DNA from: Candidatus Obscuribacterales bacterium
GTDB lineage: Bacteria > Cyanobacteriota > Vampirovibrionia > Obscuribacterales > Obscuribacteraceae
Assembly (NCBI GenBank): GCA_021732025.1
Contig: JAKFVU010000002.1
Span: forward strand, 62,001-126,000
DNA length: 64,000 bases
Reading direction: 5' to 3'
Positions 28,887 to 37,937 of this stretch are shown here, one piece after another. Both the position numbers and the translations under genes were made by a program. Every line of letters starts with the position of its first letter. Positions within the stretch are counted from its first letter, which is position 1. A model generated the notes under the pieces. That model searched no databases and was not told the DNA's origin. It saw only the letters and a list, made by a program, of their open reading frames with translations.

Positions 28887-29606
28887 CTAGACACTGTATT
28901 GGCGATATTTTTCCCACAGTTCATTGGCTTCATCAGCGCGCGACTGTTCATTGAGAACTCGGGCCAAGCCATCAACAATTGACGTAATGAGAAAAGGATC
29001 GATTTGACCAGCCGCTTCATGGCAAGCGAGAGCTAACCTAAAAACAGACTCAGCCTTTTCATTTTGACCAGCTGTTTGCAACAAGCGGCCATATGAAAGA
29101 TAGTGCACTGCTTGGTCGTGGGCACTTACTTGCTCACGTTCTTGTTGCTCAAGAACATGTATGCCACTTTCAAGATACTGCAGAGCTTCATCTTTCTTGC
29201 CTGCTAGTAAGGCAATGCCAGCGGCATCCAGATAAACTTCCTCAGCTAAGTCGAATTCAAGGGCTTCGGTAATACGGCCTTGCGCCACTAGCATCTTAGC
29301 CAAAATTGCCGCCTGGGCCTTGATTAAGGTCTTGTCTTCAACAGCATTTGATGCGGCCAACTCATAGGCTTGACGATAACAATCTTCAGCTTGCTTGCAA
29401 TCGTCTTTAAGGCGGTACAACTCACCAAGGCGATTGAGGCTGAGTAAGACACTGTGCCCCGAATCAGGTAACTGGCGGGCCAGACTGAGAGCCTCTTTGA
29501 AGTGCTCTTCTGCTATTACAAGATTGCCTTGTACCTCAGCTTGCTGGGCGAGAATCAAAACATTGCGCCAGTGCGACTGCTGTTCTAAACCATTAACCTG
29601 TGACAT
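28887..29606 (-). CDS. TPR-repeat protein
   Basis: VIAEEHFKEALSLARQL..., QAEDCYRQAYELA..., KAESVFRLALACHEAAG. Confidence 0.75.
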   Translation of the reverse strand: MSQVNGLEQQSHWRNVLILAQQAEVQGNLVIAEEHFKEALSLARQLPDSGHSVLLSLNRLGELYRLKDDCKQAEDCYRQAYELAASNAVEDKTLIKAQAAILAKMLVAQGRITEALEFDLAEEVYLDAAGIALLAGKKDEALQYLESGIHVLEQQEREQVSAHDQAVHYLSYGRLLQTAGQNEKAESVFRLALACHEAAGQIDPFLITSIVDGLARVLNEQSRADEANELWEKYRQYSV

Positions 29607-29756
29607 TTATATCCCGCAGATAGGAAGCTAGCGACCTAATTCTAACAGCAGTGGCTGGCTAGAGGCCAAGAGTGGTAACTAAGGCTAGTGGCAAATTCAG
29701 ACAACATATGTCATGCTAGTCAACCGATATATTGCTGAGCAAAAAAAGGATAGAAC

Positions 29757-30104
29757 ATGAGTATTTCTTGGGGCAAGCGCCAACGGTTCAAGTTCAATCC
29801 AGGCGGAACCCTCAACAACTGGGCACCACCAATGCTACCAGCCGTCTATGCCATTACTTACAAGCAAGACCCTGCTAACAAACCGAAAGCCCACACTGTT
29901 TTGTACTTTGGGCAAGCCGACGATTTGTCGCAGCAAGCTCTTAGAAGTCACAACCATGTTTTAGATTTCTGGGCCAACAATGGCGGTGACGAAAGCGAAC
30001 TCTTTGTCTTCATTCTGGCCATGCCCGATTCAACCCGCTGGGAACGCGCTAGTGTTCAAGAGCAACTAGTTTCTGAATACAATCCTGACTGTAATCGCTA
30101 TTAA
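29757..30104 (+). CDS. Small GIY-YIG-like protein
   Basis: AVYAITYKQ...VLYFGQADDLS...RSHNHVLDFW...RWERASVQEQLVSEYNPDCNRY matches the spacing of GIY / YIG / R / E / N residues in GIY-YIG domains. Confidence 0.55.
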   Translation: MSISWGKRQRFKFNPGGTLNNWAPPMLPAVYAITYKQDPANKPKAHTVLYFGQADDLSQQALRSHNHVLDFWANNGGDESELFVFILAMPDSTRWERASVQEQLVSEYNPDCNRY

Positions 30105-30230
30105 ATAGTAGATTTAACCTATTATTGACATCCGAGGGCCTAAATTTGACTAAAGTGGCTACATTTGGGCCAATTTAGGCGGCCTGATTCTTAGATGTCT
30201 GTCATAATGCAAATAGATGGCAGCTTTGGC

Positions 30231-30249
30231 GCGCAGAAAAGTTCTGTGC
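30231..30249 (+). promoter_or_regulatory. Hairpin in leader of RRM gene
   Basis: GCGCAGAA AAG TTCTGTGC, 8-bp stem (one G.U in RNA), flanked by GGC / GCC. Confidence 0.45.
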
Positions 30250-30311
30250 AGCCGAATTCATGATGGAAAATGTTGGAATTGGCATTACTGTAGCTTCGAA
30301 GAACAATAATA

Positions 30312-30611
30312 ATGAATAACAAAATACTAGTAGGAAACCTGGCTACAGCAGTTACTGAGCATCAAATCAAAGAGCTATTCTCGACGACAGTGGGCACAGT
30401 GCTGTCTGTCGATCTACCTAAAGACCCAAGAACTGGCACCAATCGAGGCTATGCTTTTGTTGAGATGGGTAGTTCCAGTGAAGCAGCTGAAGCAGTCACC
30501 AACCTCAATGGTCACGATGTAAGCGGTCGTAGACTGAATCTCACCCTTACTGAGCAGCCTGGACAGAAGCAAAAGAGCGACCGTAAATGGTATCAATTCG
30601 GGTCAAAATGA
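30312..30611 (+). CDS. RRM-domain RNA-binding protein
   Basis: KILVGNLATAVTEHQIKELF (RNP2) and NRGYAFVEM (RNP1); 99 aa, similar to cyanobacterial Rbp proteins. Confidence 0.93.
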   Translation: MNNKILVGNLATAVTEHQIKELFSTTVGTVLSVDLPKDPRTGTNRGYAFVEMGSSSEAAEAVTNLNGHDVSGRRLNLTLTEQPGQKQKSDRKWYQFGSK

Positions 30612-30754
30612 GACCCAGCTTAGTTCACATAAGTTAGCTTGCAACAATTCTACATTGACATCCACTGATGATATGTGGCATGCTGCAACAGATTCTGAAA
30701 AAACGATGGTTTTTAAGCCATGAACTGGTCATCACCGTCGATTGCGCAGAACGT

Positions 30755-30852
30755 CCTTGCCTAAAGCCCCAGAGCAATAACTCCTTGAGTAATCAGGCAA
30801 GGTATCCATCCACTCTAAATGGATCGCAAATAGATAGGTAGGCTAATTAGCC
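30755..30852 (+). promoter_or_regulatory. Structured leader of DEAD-box helicase gene
   Basis: CCTTGCCT (30755-30762) / AGGCAAGG (30795-30802) perfect 8-bp arms; perfect palindrome GGCTAATTAGCC (30841-30852) just upstream of SD and start. Confidence 0.45.
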
Positions 30853-30874
30853 GTTGTTATATAAGGATTCTAAA

Positions 30875-32044
30875 TTGACCACATTTGCTGAACTTGGCTT
30901 GTCCAAGTCTACTCTCGCTGCGCTTGTAGATGCAGAGTACGTTGAACCAACCGAAATTCAACTAAACACTATTCCATTGTTATTGTCCGGCGTAGACATC
31001 ATGGGCTCGGCTCAAACAGGCTCAGGTAAAACTGCTGCCTTTGCTTTGCCTATCATTGAATGCCTGCAAGAACCAGAAAAAAGACCAAGAGCACTAGTTA
31101 TGGTGCCAACCCGCGAACTAGCACTTCAAGTAGAAGAACAGTTCGTCAAATTCTCTAAGTACAACAAATTGCGTTGTGTCACTCTTTATGGTGGCACAGG
31201 CTACGAGAAACAAAGCCGCGCTCTCAAGCGTGGTGTTGATATTATCGTTGCCACTCCTGGTCGTTTGCTCGACATGGTAGAACGCAGAATCGCTGATGTA
31301 TCAGGCGTTGAAATTTTAGTGTTAGACGAAGGCGACAGACTACTCGATATGGGCTTCATGCCACAGATTCGCAAAGTCATCTCCCAACTTAAGAAAGAAC
31401 GTCAAACAGTGATGTTCTCGGCTACCATCGACAATCGCGTACACAGACTGGCTGCTGAGTTCCTCAAAAACCCAATCACTGTTAAAGCGAAATCAAGTCA
31501 AATTGAGCCAACCGCTATCGATCAAAAGCTCTATCACGTAACTGAATTCGGCAAAGATGCCCTTTTGGTTAAGCTAATTGCCGAACTAGAAATGAGTTCA
31601 GTAATTGTCTTCACCAAAACCAAACGCAGAGCCGGTTGGGTTAGAGGAAGACTACGCGACGCTAATGTATTGGCTGAAGAAATTCACGGCGACATCAGCC
31701 AAAGCCAACGCGAAAAGACTCTATCTCGCTACCGCGACGGTCGCTTCAAAGTACTCGTTGCCACCGACGTTGCTGCCCGTGGTCTCGATATTCCATCGAT
31801 CTCACACGTAGTCAACTACGACTTGCCTGATTCACCCGAAGATTATGTGCACAGAATCGGCCGTACTGGCCGCGCTGGACGTGCTGGTGTAGCACTCTCA
31901 TTCGTTAATGACGAACAACGTTACTTGATTCGCGATATCGAAAAAGTAATGGGTCGCCAACTCGAGCAAGAAGGCAAGCCAGAACCACGCAAGGTTGTAC
32001 CGGCTCGTCGCTTCCGTAATTCAGGAAGAAGAAGAGTAGTCTAA
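30875..32044 (+). CDS. DEAD-box RNA helicase
   Basis: AQTGSGKTAAF, PTRELALQ, ATPGRLLD, VLDEGD, SATI, HRIGRTGRAGR motifs. TTG 30875 after AAGGA preferred over track start 30854. Confidence 0.93.
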   Translation: MTTFAELGLSKSTLAALVDAEYVEPTEIQLNTIPLLLSGVDIMGSAQTGSGKTAAFALPIIECLQEPEKRPRALVMVPTRELALQVEEQFVKFSKYNKLRCVTLYGGTGYEKQSRALKRGVDIIVATPGRLLDMVERRIADVSGVEILVLDEGDRLLDMGFMPQIRKVISQLKKERQTVMFSATIDNRVHRLAAEFLKNPITVKAKSSQIEPTAIDQKLYHVTEFGKDALLVKLIAELEMSSVIVFTKTKRRAGWVRGRLRDANVLAEEIHGDISQSQREKTLSRYRDGRFKVLVATDVAARGLDIPSISHVVNYDLPDSPEDYVHRIGRTGRAGRAGVALSFVNDEQRYLIRDIEKVMGRQLEQEGKPEPRKVVPARRFRNSGRRRVV

Positions 32045-32070
32045 GTCTTACTGACATAGAACCATAACCA

Positions 32071-32107
32071 AAGGCCAGAGTCGTTAATGATTCTGGCCTT
32101 TTGCTTT
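32071..32107 (+). terminator. Rho-independent terminator downstream of DEAD-box helicase
   Basis: AAGGCCAGA ... TCTGGCCTT 9-bp stem followed by TTGCTTT. Confidence 0.8.
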
Positions 32108-32125
32108 AGATCCGAGCCCAGAAAT

Positions 32126-32164
32126 TACAGACTAGTTACTACAGACTAGTTACTACAGACTAGA
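32126..32164. repeat. 14-bp tandem repeat (TACAGACTAGTTAC, about 2.8 copies) overlapping the 3' end of purK
   Basis: tacagactagttac tacagactagttac tacagactag read directly. Confidence 0.85.
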
Positions 32165-33304
32165 ACGGGCGCGCAGTGCCAACTCAATCGCTAACGAGCT
32201 TGATTCGGCCACAGTTGTAATGTGACCCATCTTGCGCCCTGCTCTAGCCTCGTCTTTGCCGTATAGGTGCAGATGAGCCTGACTGGTAGCTAAAGCACTG
32301 GCAAAGTTAGGTCTGTTGTTATTCTTCAACCAGAGATCGCCTAACAAATTGACCATGGCTGCTGAGTGAAAAGGCATGGTGGCACCGAGGGTGAGGCCGC
32401 AGACAGCGCGCACTTGTTGCTCAAACTGGCTTGTGGGGCAGGCCTCAATTGTGAGATGGCCAGAGTTATGGGGTCGTGGCGCCAGCTCGTTGACCATTAG
32501 CTGGCCTTTGTCGCTGAGAAAGAACTCAACGCAAAGAAGCCCTACGCAATCTAGCTTATCCATGATGGCAGAAGTGATGTTAGCCGCCTGTTCTACTAGA
32601 TGCTGCGATAGCTTTGCGGGAACAGATGAAACATCAAGAATATGATTAACGTGCTTATTCTCAATCGGCCCAAAGTATGTAAAAACACTTTGGTTTGATT
32701 GATAGTTGCGAGCACCTATGACCGAAAATTCTTTGTCGATACTAATAAGTGCCTCGGCCACTACTTCGGCTTGTTTACTGACTTTGCCCAGTTCAGCAAA
32801 GGCTAAGGCAGCTTCCTCTTGGTTGCGCACGACCCGCTGGCCCTTACCGTCATAACCAAAACCGGCGGTTTTTAACACTGCCGGAAAACCAACTTGATCA
32901 AGTGCGCTAAGATCTTCGGCAGTCTTAATTAGGGCAAAGGGCGCCACGGGAAAACCATTGTCTACTAAAAACTGTTTCTCGCGCTCACGGTTTTGCGCCA
33001 CATATAACGTCTCAGCACCTGGATAAACAGCAGTTGTACGCGACAAAATTCTAATAGTCTCAACTGGAATATTTTCAAATTCAAGAGTGACAACGTCGAC
33101 TTCAGAGGCGAAGTGTTCGAGGGCTTGTTCATCTAAATATGAGGCACAGACCAGCTTGTCACTAATATGACCGGCTGGACTCTTTTCTTCATCAGTATAG
33201 ACATGCACTTTGTAGCCCATTTCGCGAGCCGCGACGCAGAACATGCGACCTAGCTGTCCACCGCCAAGCATGCCGATAGTGGCCCCGGGTTGAAGCACTT
33301 TCAT
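32153..33304 (-). CDS. purK: 5-(carboxyamino)imidazole ribonucleotide synthase
   Basis: [33 protein letters not shown]-grasp motifs; [18 protein letters not shown]. Confidence 0.95.
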   Translation of the reverse strand: MKVLQPGATIGMLGGGQLGRMFCVAAREMGYKVHVYTDEEKSPAGHISDKLVCASYLDEQALEHFASEVDVVTLEFENIPVETIRILSRTTAVYPGAETLYVAQNREREKQFLVDNGFPVAPFALIKTAEDLSALDQVGFPAVLKTAGFGYDGKGQRVVRNQEEAALAFAELGKVSKQAEVVAEALISIDKEFSVIGARNYQSNQSVFTYFGPIENKHVNHILDVSSVPAKLSQHLVEQAANITSAIMDKLDCVGLLCVEFFLSDKGQLMVNELAPRPHNSGHLTIEACPTSQFEQQVRAVCGLTLGATMPFHSAAMVNLLGDLWLKNNNRPNFASALATSQAHLHLYGKDEARAGRKMGHITTVAESSSLAIELALRARSSL

Positions 33305-33789
33305 AGAGGCAAAACATCTCCCAGAACTTTATCAGTTTGCACTTGTCGATAGGCACGCAGTTTCTCTCGCAATGCCGGTCTCTTATTGGCCAAAATTGCC
33401 ACTGCCAGCAGTGCTGCATTTATTGCACCGGCGCGACCTATTGCTAAAGTTCCTGTAGGAATTCCCGCTGGCATCTGCACGATTGAAAGCAACGAATCAA
33501 GCCCTTTTAAGGCATGACTCTCGACAGGCACACCTAATACTGGTATCAAAGTCTGAGCAGCGATCATGCCAGGCAAATGGGCGGCTCCACCAGCGCCAGC
33601 AATTACCACTTCAATACCACGCTCTTCAGCTGTAGTGGCAAACTCAGTTAAAAGTTGTGGAGTGCGGTGAGCCGATACAATCTTGCACTCGTGAGCAATC
33701 TCAAACTCTTCAAGCACTTCGTTGGCATGACGCATGGTCTCCCAGTCAGACTTGCTGCCCATTACAACGGAGACAATAGCAGTGGACAT
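33301..33789 (-). CDS. purE: 5-(carboxyamino)imidazole ribonucleotide mutase
   Basis: [45 protein letters not shown]. Confidence 0.96.
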   Translation of the reverse strand: MSTAIVSVVMGSKSDWETMRHANEVLEEFEIAHECKIVSAHRTPQLLTEFATTAEERGIEVVIAGAGGAAHLPGMIAAQTLIPVLGVPVESHALKGLDSLLSIVQMPAGIPTGTLAIGRAGAINAALLAVAILANKRPALREKLRAYRQVQTDKVLGDVLPL

Positions 33790-33949
33790 AGAAGGCCCTC
33801 ATAAACTCTTAGGAATCATTATTACTTAAAAAGTTGTGAAGGGGCAGTTGAAAAAATTTTCTAAAGGGATCTCATTAATAATTGAGCTAATCAACAGCTA
33901 ACTACGTATCAAGTGCAGTATTCTGGGCTTGTGCATCGAGGGATCACGT

Positions 33950-35401
33950 ATGTGCGGAATTATAGGCGTATCAGGCACTACTGACGCTGCTAGAGATGTA
34001 TTTGTCGGATTGATGAATCTTCAGCATCGTGGGCAGGATGGCGCGGGCATACTGACCCTGGCAGAAAGTGGCAGTGAGCTTTTCAATCTACAAAAAGGTA
34101 GCGGTCTGATTGAGAATGTCTTCTCTGAGCGCTCTTTTAAAAAGGGCCTTAAGGGCAAGACAGCCTTGGGACACACACGCTACGCCACCATCGGCAGGCA
34201 AGACCCCAACTTATTACAACCTTTCTTCGACGCCCGCTCTACCATCGGCATTGGCCACAATGGCAATATCGTCAATGTATATACTCTGCGCGATGAACTA
34301 GCTCAAGCCGGGCTAGAGTACACCCCCGCCAGTGAATCTGACTCAGAAGTCATTCTTAAACTCTTGGCCCTAGAACTAGATGGTCACGAACCAAGCGCGG
34401 CGACCATGTTCAAAGCCATTGAAGCCAGCATGCACCGTTTAGTGGGCAGCTATGCAGTGGTGGGAATTGACGGCACCGGTGGTCTCTTTGGCTTCCGCGA
34501 CCCCGATGGCATCAGACCTTTGGTACTTGGCAGTCGCGTCAACAGTGAAGGCATAGAGGTTTACTCTTTGGCCAGTGAGTCGATTGCCCTTACTTATTTA
34601 GGCTACACAGTTGTAAACGAAATAGCCCCCGGTGAAGCAATTTATATCGCTGCTGATGGGAAAGTATCGCGTCAGATACTCTTTCAGCATTCAATTTCAC
34701 CATGCATGTTCGAGTCTGTTTATTTCTCGCGGGTTGAGTCTGAGCTGGAAACACACTCTATATATGAAACTCGCTTTCAGCTAGGACTAGTTCTGGCCGA
34801 GCGCATTAGAGAGCTGGGAATTGTCGCCGATGTTGTGGTTCCGGTGCCAGAGACTAGCCGAAGTGCAGCAATAGCGATAGCTGAGGCCCTTGACCTGCCA
34901 TTTCGCGAATCACTAATTAAGAACCGTTATGTCAATCGCACTTTTATTCTAGACGGCCATGCCGCTAGACAAGAAGCAATTCGCCGCAAGCTCTCGCCTA
35001 TCTCTTCAGAAATTCGCGGTAAGCGTTGTTTAGTTATCGACGATAGTATTGTGCGGGGCACCACCGCTGCGCAAATCATCGAACTAATGCGCCAGTCTGG
35101 AGCTAAAGAAGTAATCATGGCTTCCACATGTCCGCAGATTCAATTCCCTTGTTACTACGGGATTGACTTCCCCAGCCAGGACGAACTAGTTGCTTACAAC
35201 TGTACCGACGAAGAAGTAGCAAAAAAACTAGGGGCAGATCGAGTTGTCTTCCAAACAATCGAGGGTCTAAAGAAAGCTCTGAAAAAAGATACTCTTTGCA
35301 CTGGTTGTCTCACAGGTATCTACCCGACCGATGTCGCTTGTGGCAGCGACTTCCAATCGCAAAGACTAAAAGACCGCACCACTCTCATTCGCAAATCATA
35401 G
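33950..35401 (+). CDS. purF: Amidophosphoribosyltransferase (Fe-S type)
   Basis: MCGIIGVSGTTDAARDVFVGLMNLQHRGQDGAG; PRTase loop VIDDSIVRGTTA; Cys positions SPCMFE, TCPQIQFPC, CTGCLTGIYPT. GAGGGA SD before ATG 33950. Confidence 0.95.
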   Translation: MCGIIGVSGTTDAARDVFVGLMNLQHRGQDGAGILTLAESGSELFNLQKGSGLIENVFSERSFKKGLKGKTALGHTRYATIGRQDPNLLQPFFDARSTIGIGHNGNIVNVYTLRDELAQAGLEYTPASESDSEVILKLLALELDGHEPSAATMFKAIEASMHRLVGSYAVVGIDGTGGLFGFRDPDGIRPLVLGSRVNSEGIEVYSLASESIALTYLGYTVVNEIAPGEAIYIAADGKVSRQILFQHSISPCMFESVYFSRVESELETHSIYETRFQLGLVLAERIRELGIVADVVVPVPETSRSAAIAIAEALDLPFRESLIKNRYVNRTFILDGHAARQEAIRRKLSPISSEIRGKRCLVIDDSIVRGTTAAQIIELMRQSGAKEVIMASTCPQIQFPCYYGIDFPSQDELVAYNCTDEEVAKKLGADRVVFQTIEGLKKALKKDTLCTGCLTGIYPTDVACGSDFQSQRLKDRTTLIRKS

Positions 35402-35416
35402 GTAAGGAGAAAAAAG

Positions 35417-36610
35417 TTGTCGGTTGACTTGCAAGACCTGATTCTGGCTTACGACGGTTCGGTAAAACGGGTCTGGCGACCAGAAGGCGACGACGGCTCT
35501 TACTGGTTTGAATTTACTGATGACTACTCGGTGTTCGACTGGGGCAAAATGCCCGATACCATTTCTAATAAAGGCAAAGCCCTGGTTGCTCTCGGTGCCT
35601 TCTTCTTTCAGCATCTAGCAGATAACAAGACTTGGATAAATCTGAGCGAATCAGTGCATCTCTCAATCTTCAACCAAGATTGGCTCAATAAAAGAGTAAA
35701 CCAACCACTATTTCAACGCCTCACCACCCACGGTGCGCGGCATCATTTTCAAGGTTTAGTCGGCAGCGATGGCAAAGCTCTTACCATCGAACAGATAGCC
35801 AACCACCAAGCCTACATGTCAGTGGTAAAAGCTGAAGTACAGCGGCCCGAGCCCACTTCGCTGCTTGATCAAACGGTCTTTTATTACAGCCACGACATAA
35901 CCGATGCTAGACGACTGGTTCCCCTAGAAGTTGTATTTCGCTTTGGCATGCCCCCTGGTAGCTCGCTGAAAAGCAGACTCGAAGCAGACCCGAGCTATGC
36001 CCAAACTCTTGGATTGAGCAAGGTGCCAGAAATAGGATGGTTCGAGCGGCCAGTGCTCGAATTTTATACAAAGCTAGAACCTAAAGACAGACTATTATCT
36101 ATTCAAGAAGCCCTGACCATATCTGGCCTTACTCCCAAACGATTTGAAGAGCTATGCGAATTAGCTTACGCTACAGCTCTAGCAATCTATCATCACTTTG
36201 CTGAGCGGGGCATCGAGCTATGGGACGGCAAATTTGAATTTCTCGAAGACCACAAAGGCTTGCTCTTAGCCGACAGCATTGGACCCGACGAATTAAGGCT
36301 CGTCTATAGCGGCCACAGTCTATCCAAAGAAATGATTCGTCAGTTCTACCGCGATTCTAGCTGGCAAAAAACCATTGCCAAAGCGCAAAAAATGGCCCTC
36401 AGTCAAAACAGGCTTGATTGGCAAGAAATTTGCACAAAAGATTTGCACGAGCAACCATCGCCGCTTTCTCCACAGTTCAAAGCTGTAGCTGACAAACTCT
36501 ACGGAGTGCTAGCCAACCACACCATTGGCTACGACGTCTTTCCGCAGCATCCGACTTTGCCTCAATTTGTAGACTCAATCAATGTTGCTGCGCAAAAAGA
36601 AGGTCAATGA
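35417..36610 (+). CDS. purC: Phosphoribosylaminoimidazole-succinocarboxamide (SAICAR) synthase, long form
   Basis: YDGSVKRVW...FEFTDDYSVFDWGKMPDTISNKGKALVALGAFFF; PLEVVFRFGMPPGSS; GIELWDGKFEF; DSIGPDELRL; pathway context. Confidence 0.85.
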   Translation: MSVDLQDLILAYDGSVKRVWRPEGDDGSYWFEFTDDYSVFDWGKMPDTISNKGKALVALGAFFFQHLADNKTWINLSESVHLSIFNQDWLNKRVNQPLFQRLTTHGARHHFQGLVGSDGKALTIEQIANHQAYMSVVKAEVQRPEPTSLLDQTVFYYSHDITDARRLVPLEVVFRFGMPPGSSLKSRLEADPSYAQTLGLSKVPEIGWFERPVLEFYTKLEPKDRLLSIQEALTISGLTPKRFEELCELAYATALAIYHHFAERGIELWDGKFEFLEDHKGLLLADSIGPDELRLVYSGHSLSKEMIRQFYRDSSWQKTIAKAQKMALSQNRLDWQEICTKDLHEQPSPLSPQFKAVADKLYGVLANHTIGYDVFPQHPTLPQFVDSINVAAQKEGQ

Positions 36611-36611
36611 G

Positions 36612-37937
36612 ATGAAAGTTCTGGTTGTGGGCGGCGGAGGCAGAGAGCATGCAATATGCTGGAAGCTTTCTTTGAGCACCAGAGTTAGACAAATATTCTG
36701 TGCCCCCGGCAATGGTGGCACTGCAAAATGTGACAAGACCGAAAATATTGATATTGCCGCAATGGACTTTGACAAACTCATTGCCTTTGCCAAAGACAAT
36801 GCCATCGACTTAGTTGTGATTGGCCCAGATAACCCATTAGCTGAAGGCATCGTCGATAGCATGGAAGCTCAGGGTCTGAGAGTTTTTGGCCCGAATAAAA
36901 GCCAGGCCAAGTTAGAGTGGAGCAAAGCTTACGCTAAAGAAGTTCTCAACCAACTGAACATCGCCACAGCCCGTTTTGCCACAGCTAATTCGCAACAGAC
37001 CGCCGAAGCAATTGTCAAAGCCAATCAATGGGCCCGAGTGGTAAAAGCTGATGGGCTGGCCTTAGGCAAAGGTGTCTTTGTCTGTGCCAGCGAAGACGAC
37101 GCCTTACAAGCACTCAATACAATTTATAAAAGCGGAAAATTCAGTGACAAAAAAGTCGTCATTGAAGAAATGCTCAGCGGCGAAGAAATCTCACTGCTCA
37201 CTCTTTGCGATGGCAAGACTTTGACACCATTGTTGCCTAGTCAAGATCATAAGCGACGCTTTGACGATGATCTAGGACCTAACACAGGCGGCATGGGCGC
37301 CTATGCACCGGTGCAGCTGTACGAGAAACATAAAGAAGCTATTCAAAGCAGAGTGTTAGAGCCCTTGCAAAAAGCTCTGGCTGAGGGCAAACTCAACTTT
37401 AAGGGTGTGCTCTACATCGGTCTTTTGATGCACCATGAAAAATCTAGTGCAGACAAATCGAGTAAAAACCAGCCTGAGCCCTATGTCTTAGAATTTAACG
37501 CTCGCTTTGGCGACCCTGAAACTCAAACAATATTGCCATTATTGCAATCTGATTTATTCGATGCTCTATACTCCTGCACCGATCAAACTTTAGACAAGCA
37601 ACAGTTATTGTGGTCTAAACAATCATCCTGCTGTGTTATCGGAGCCGCTCAAGGCTACCCTGATAGCTCTTCAAAAGGCGAGACAATAACTTTTCCAGCC
37701 AATGAATCTAATGATGCTAACGAAATCATATTTCAGGCTGGCACCAAACTGCTAAGTACAGAATCCGGTGAGCAAACTGTCACCGATGGCGGACGCATAT
37801 TTGCCGCCGTAGGCTTAGCAGACAATATGGCCGAGGCTCGCCAGCGCGCTTACAAACTTATCGCCACTGTAAACTGTCAATCACTTGATTATCGCCGTGA
37901 TATCGCAAAGAGGGAAGCAACGTGCCAATCAAAATAG
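36612..37937 (+). CDS. purD: Phosphoribosylamine-glycine ligase
   Basis: MKVLVVGGGGREHAICWKL; GPNTGGMGAYAP; EFNARFGDPETQ. Confidence 0.95.
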   Translation: MKVLVVGGGGREHAICWKLSLSTRVRQIFCAPGNGGTAKCDKTENIDIAAMDFDKLIAFAKDNAIDLVVIGPDNPLAEGIVDSMEAQGLRVFGPNKSQAKLEWSKAYAKEVLNQLNIATARFATANSQQTAEAIVKANQWARVVKADGLALGKGVFVCASEDDALQALNTIYKSGKFSDKKVVIEEMLSGEEISLLTLCDGKTLTPLLPSQDHKRRFDDDLGPNTGGMGAYAPVQLYEKHKEAIQSRVLEPLQKALAEGKLNFKGVLYIGLLMHHEKSSADKSSKNQPEPYVLEFNARFGDPETQTILPLLQSDLFDALYSCTDQTLDKQQLLWSKQSSCCVIGAAQGYPDSSSKGETITFPANESNDANEIIFQAGTKLLSTESGEQTVTDGGRIFAAVGLADNMAEARQRAYKLIATVNCQSLDYRRDIAKREATCQSK

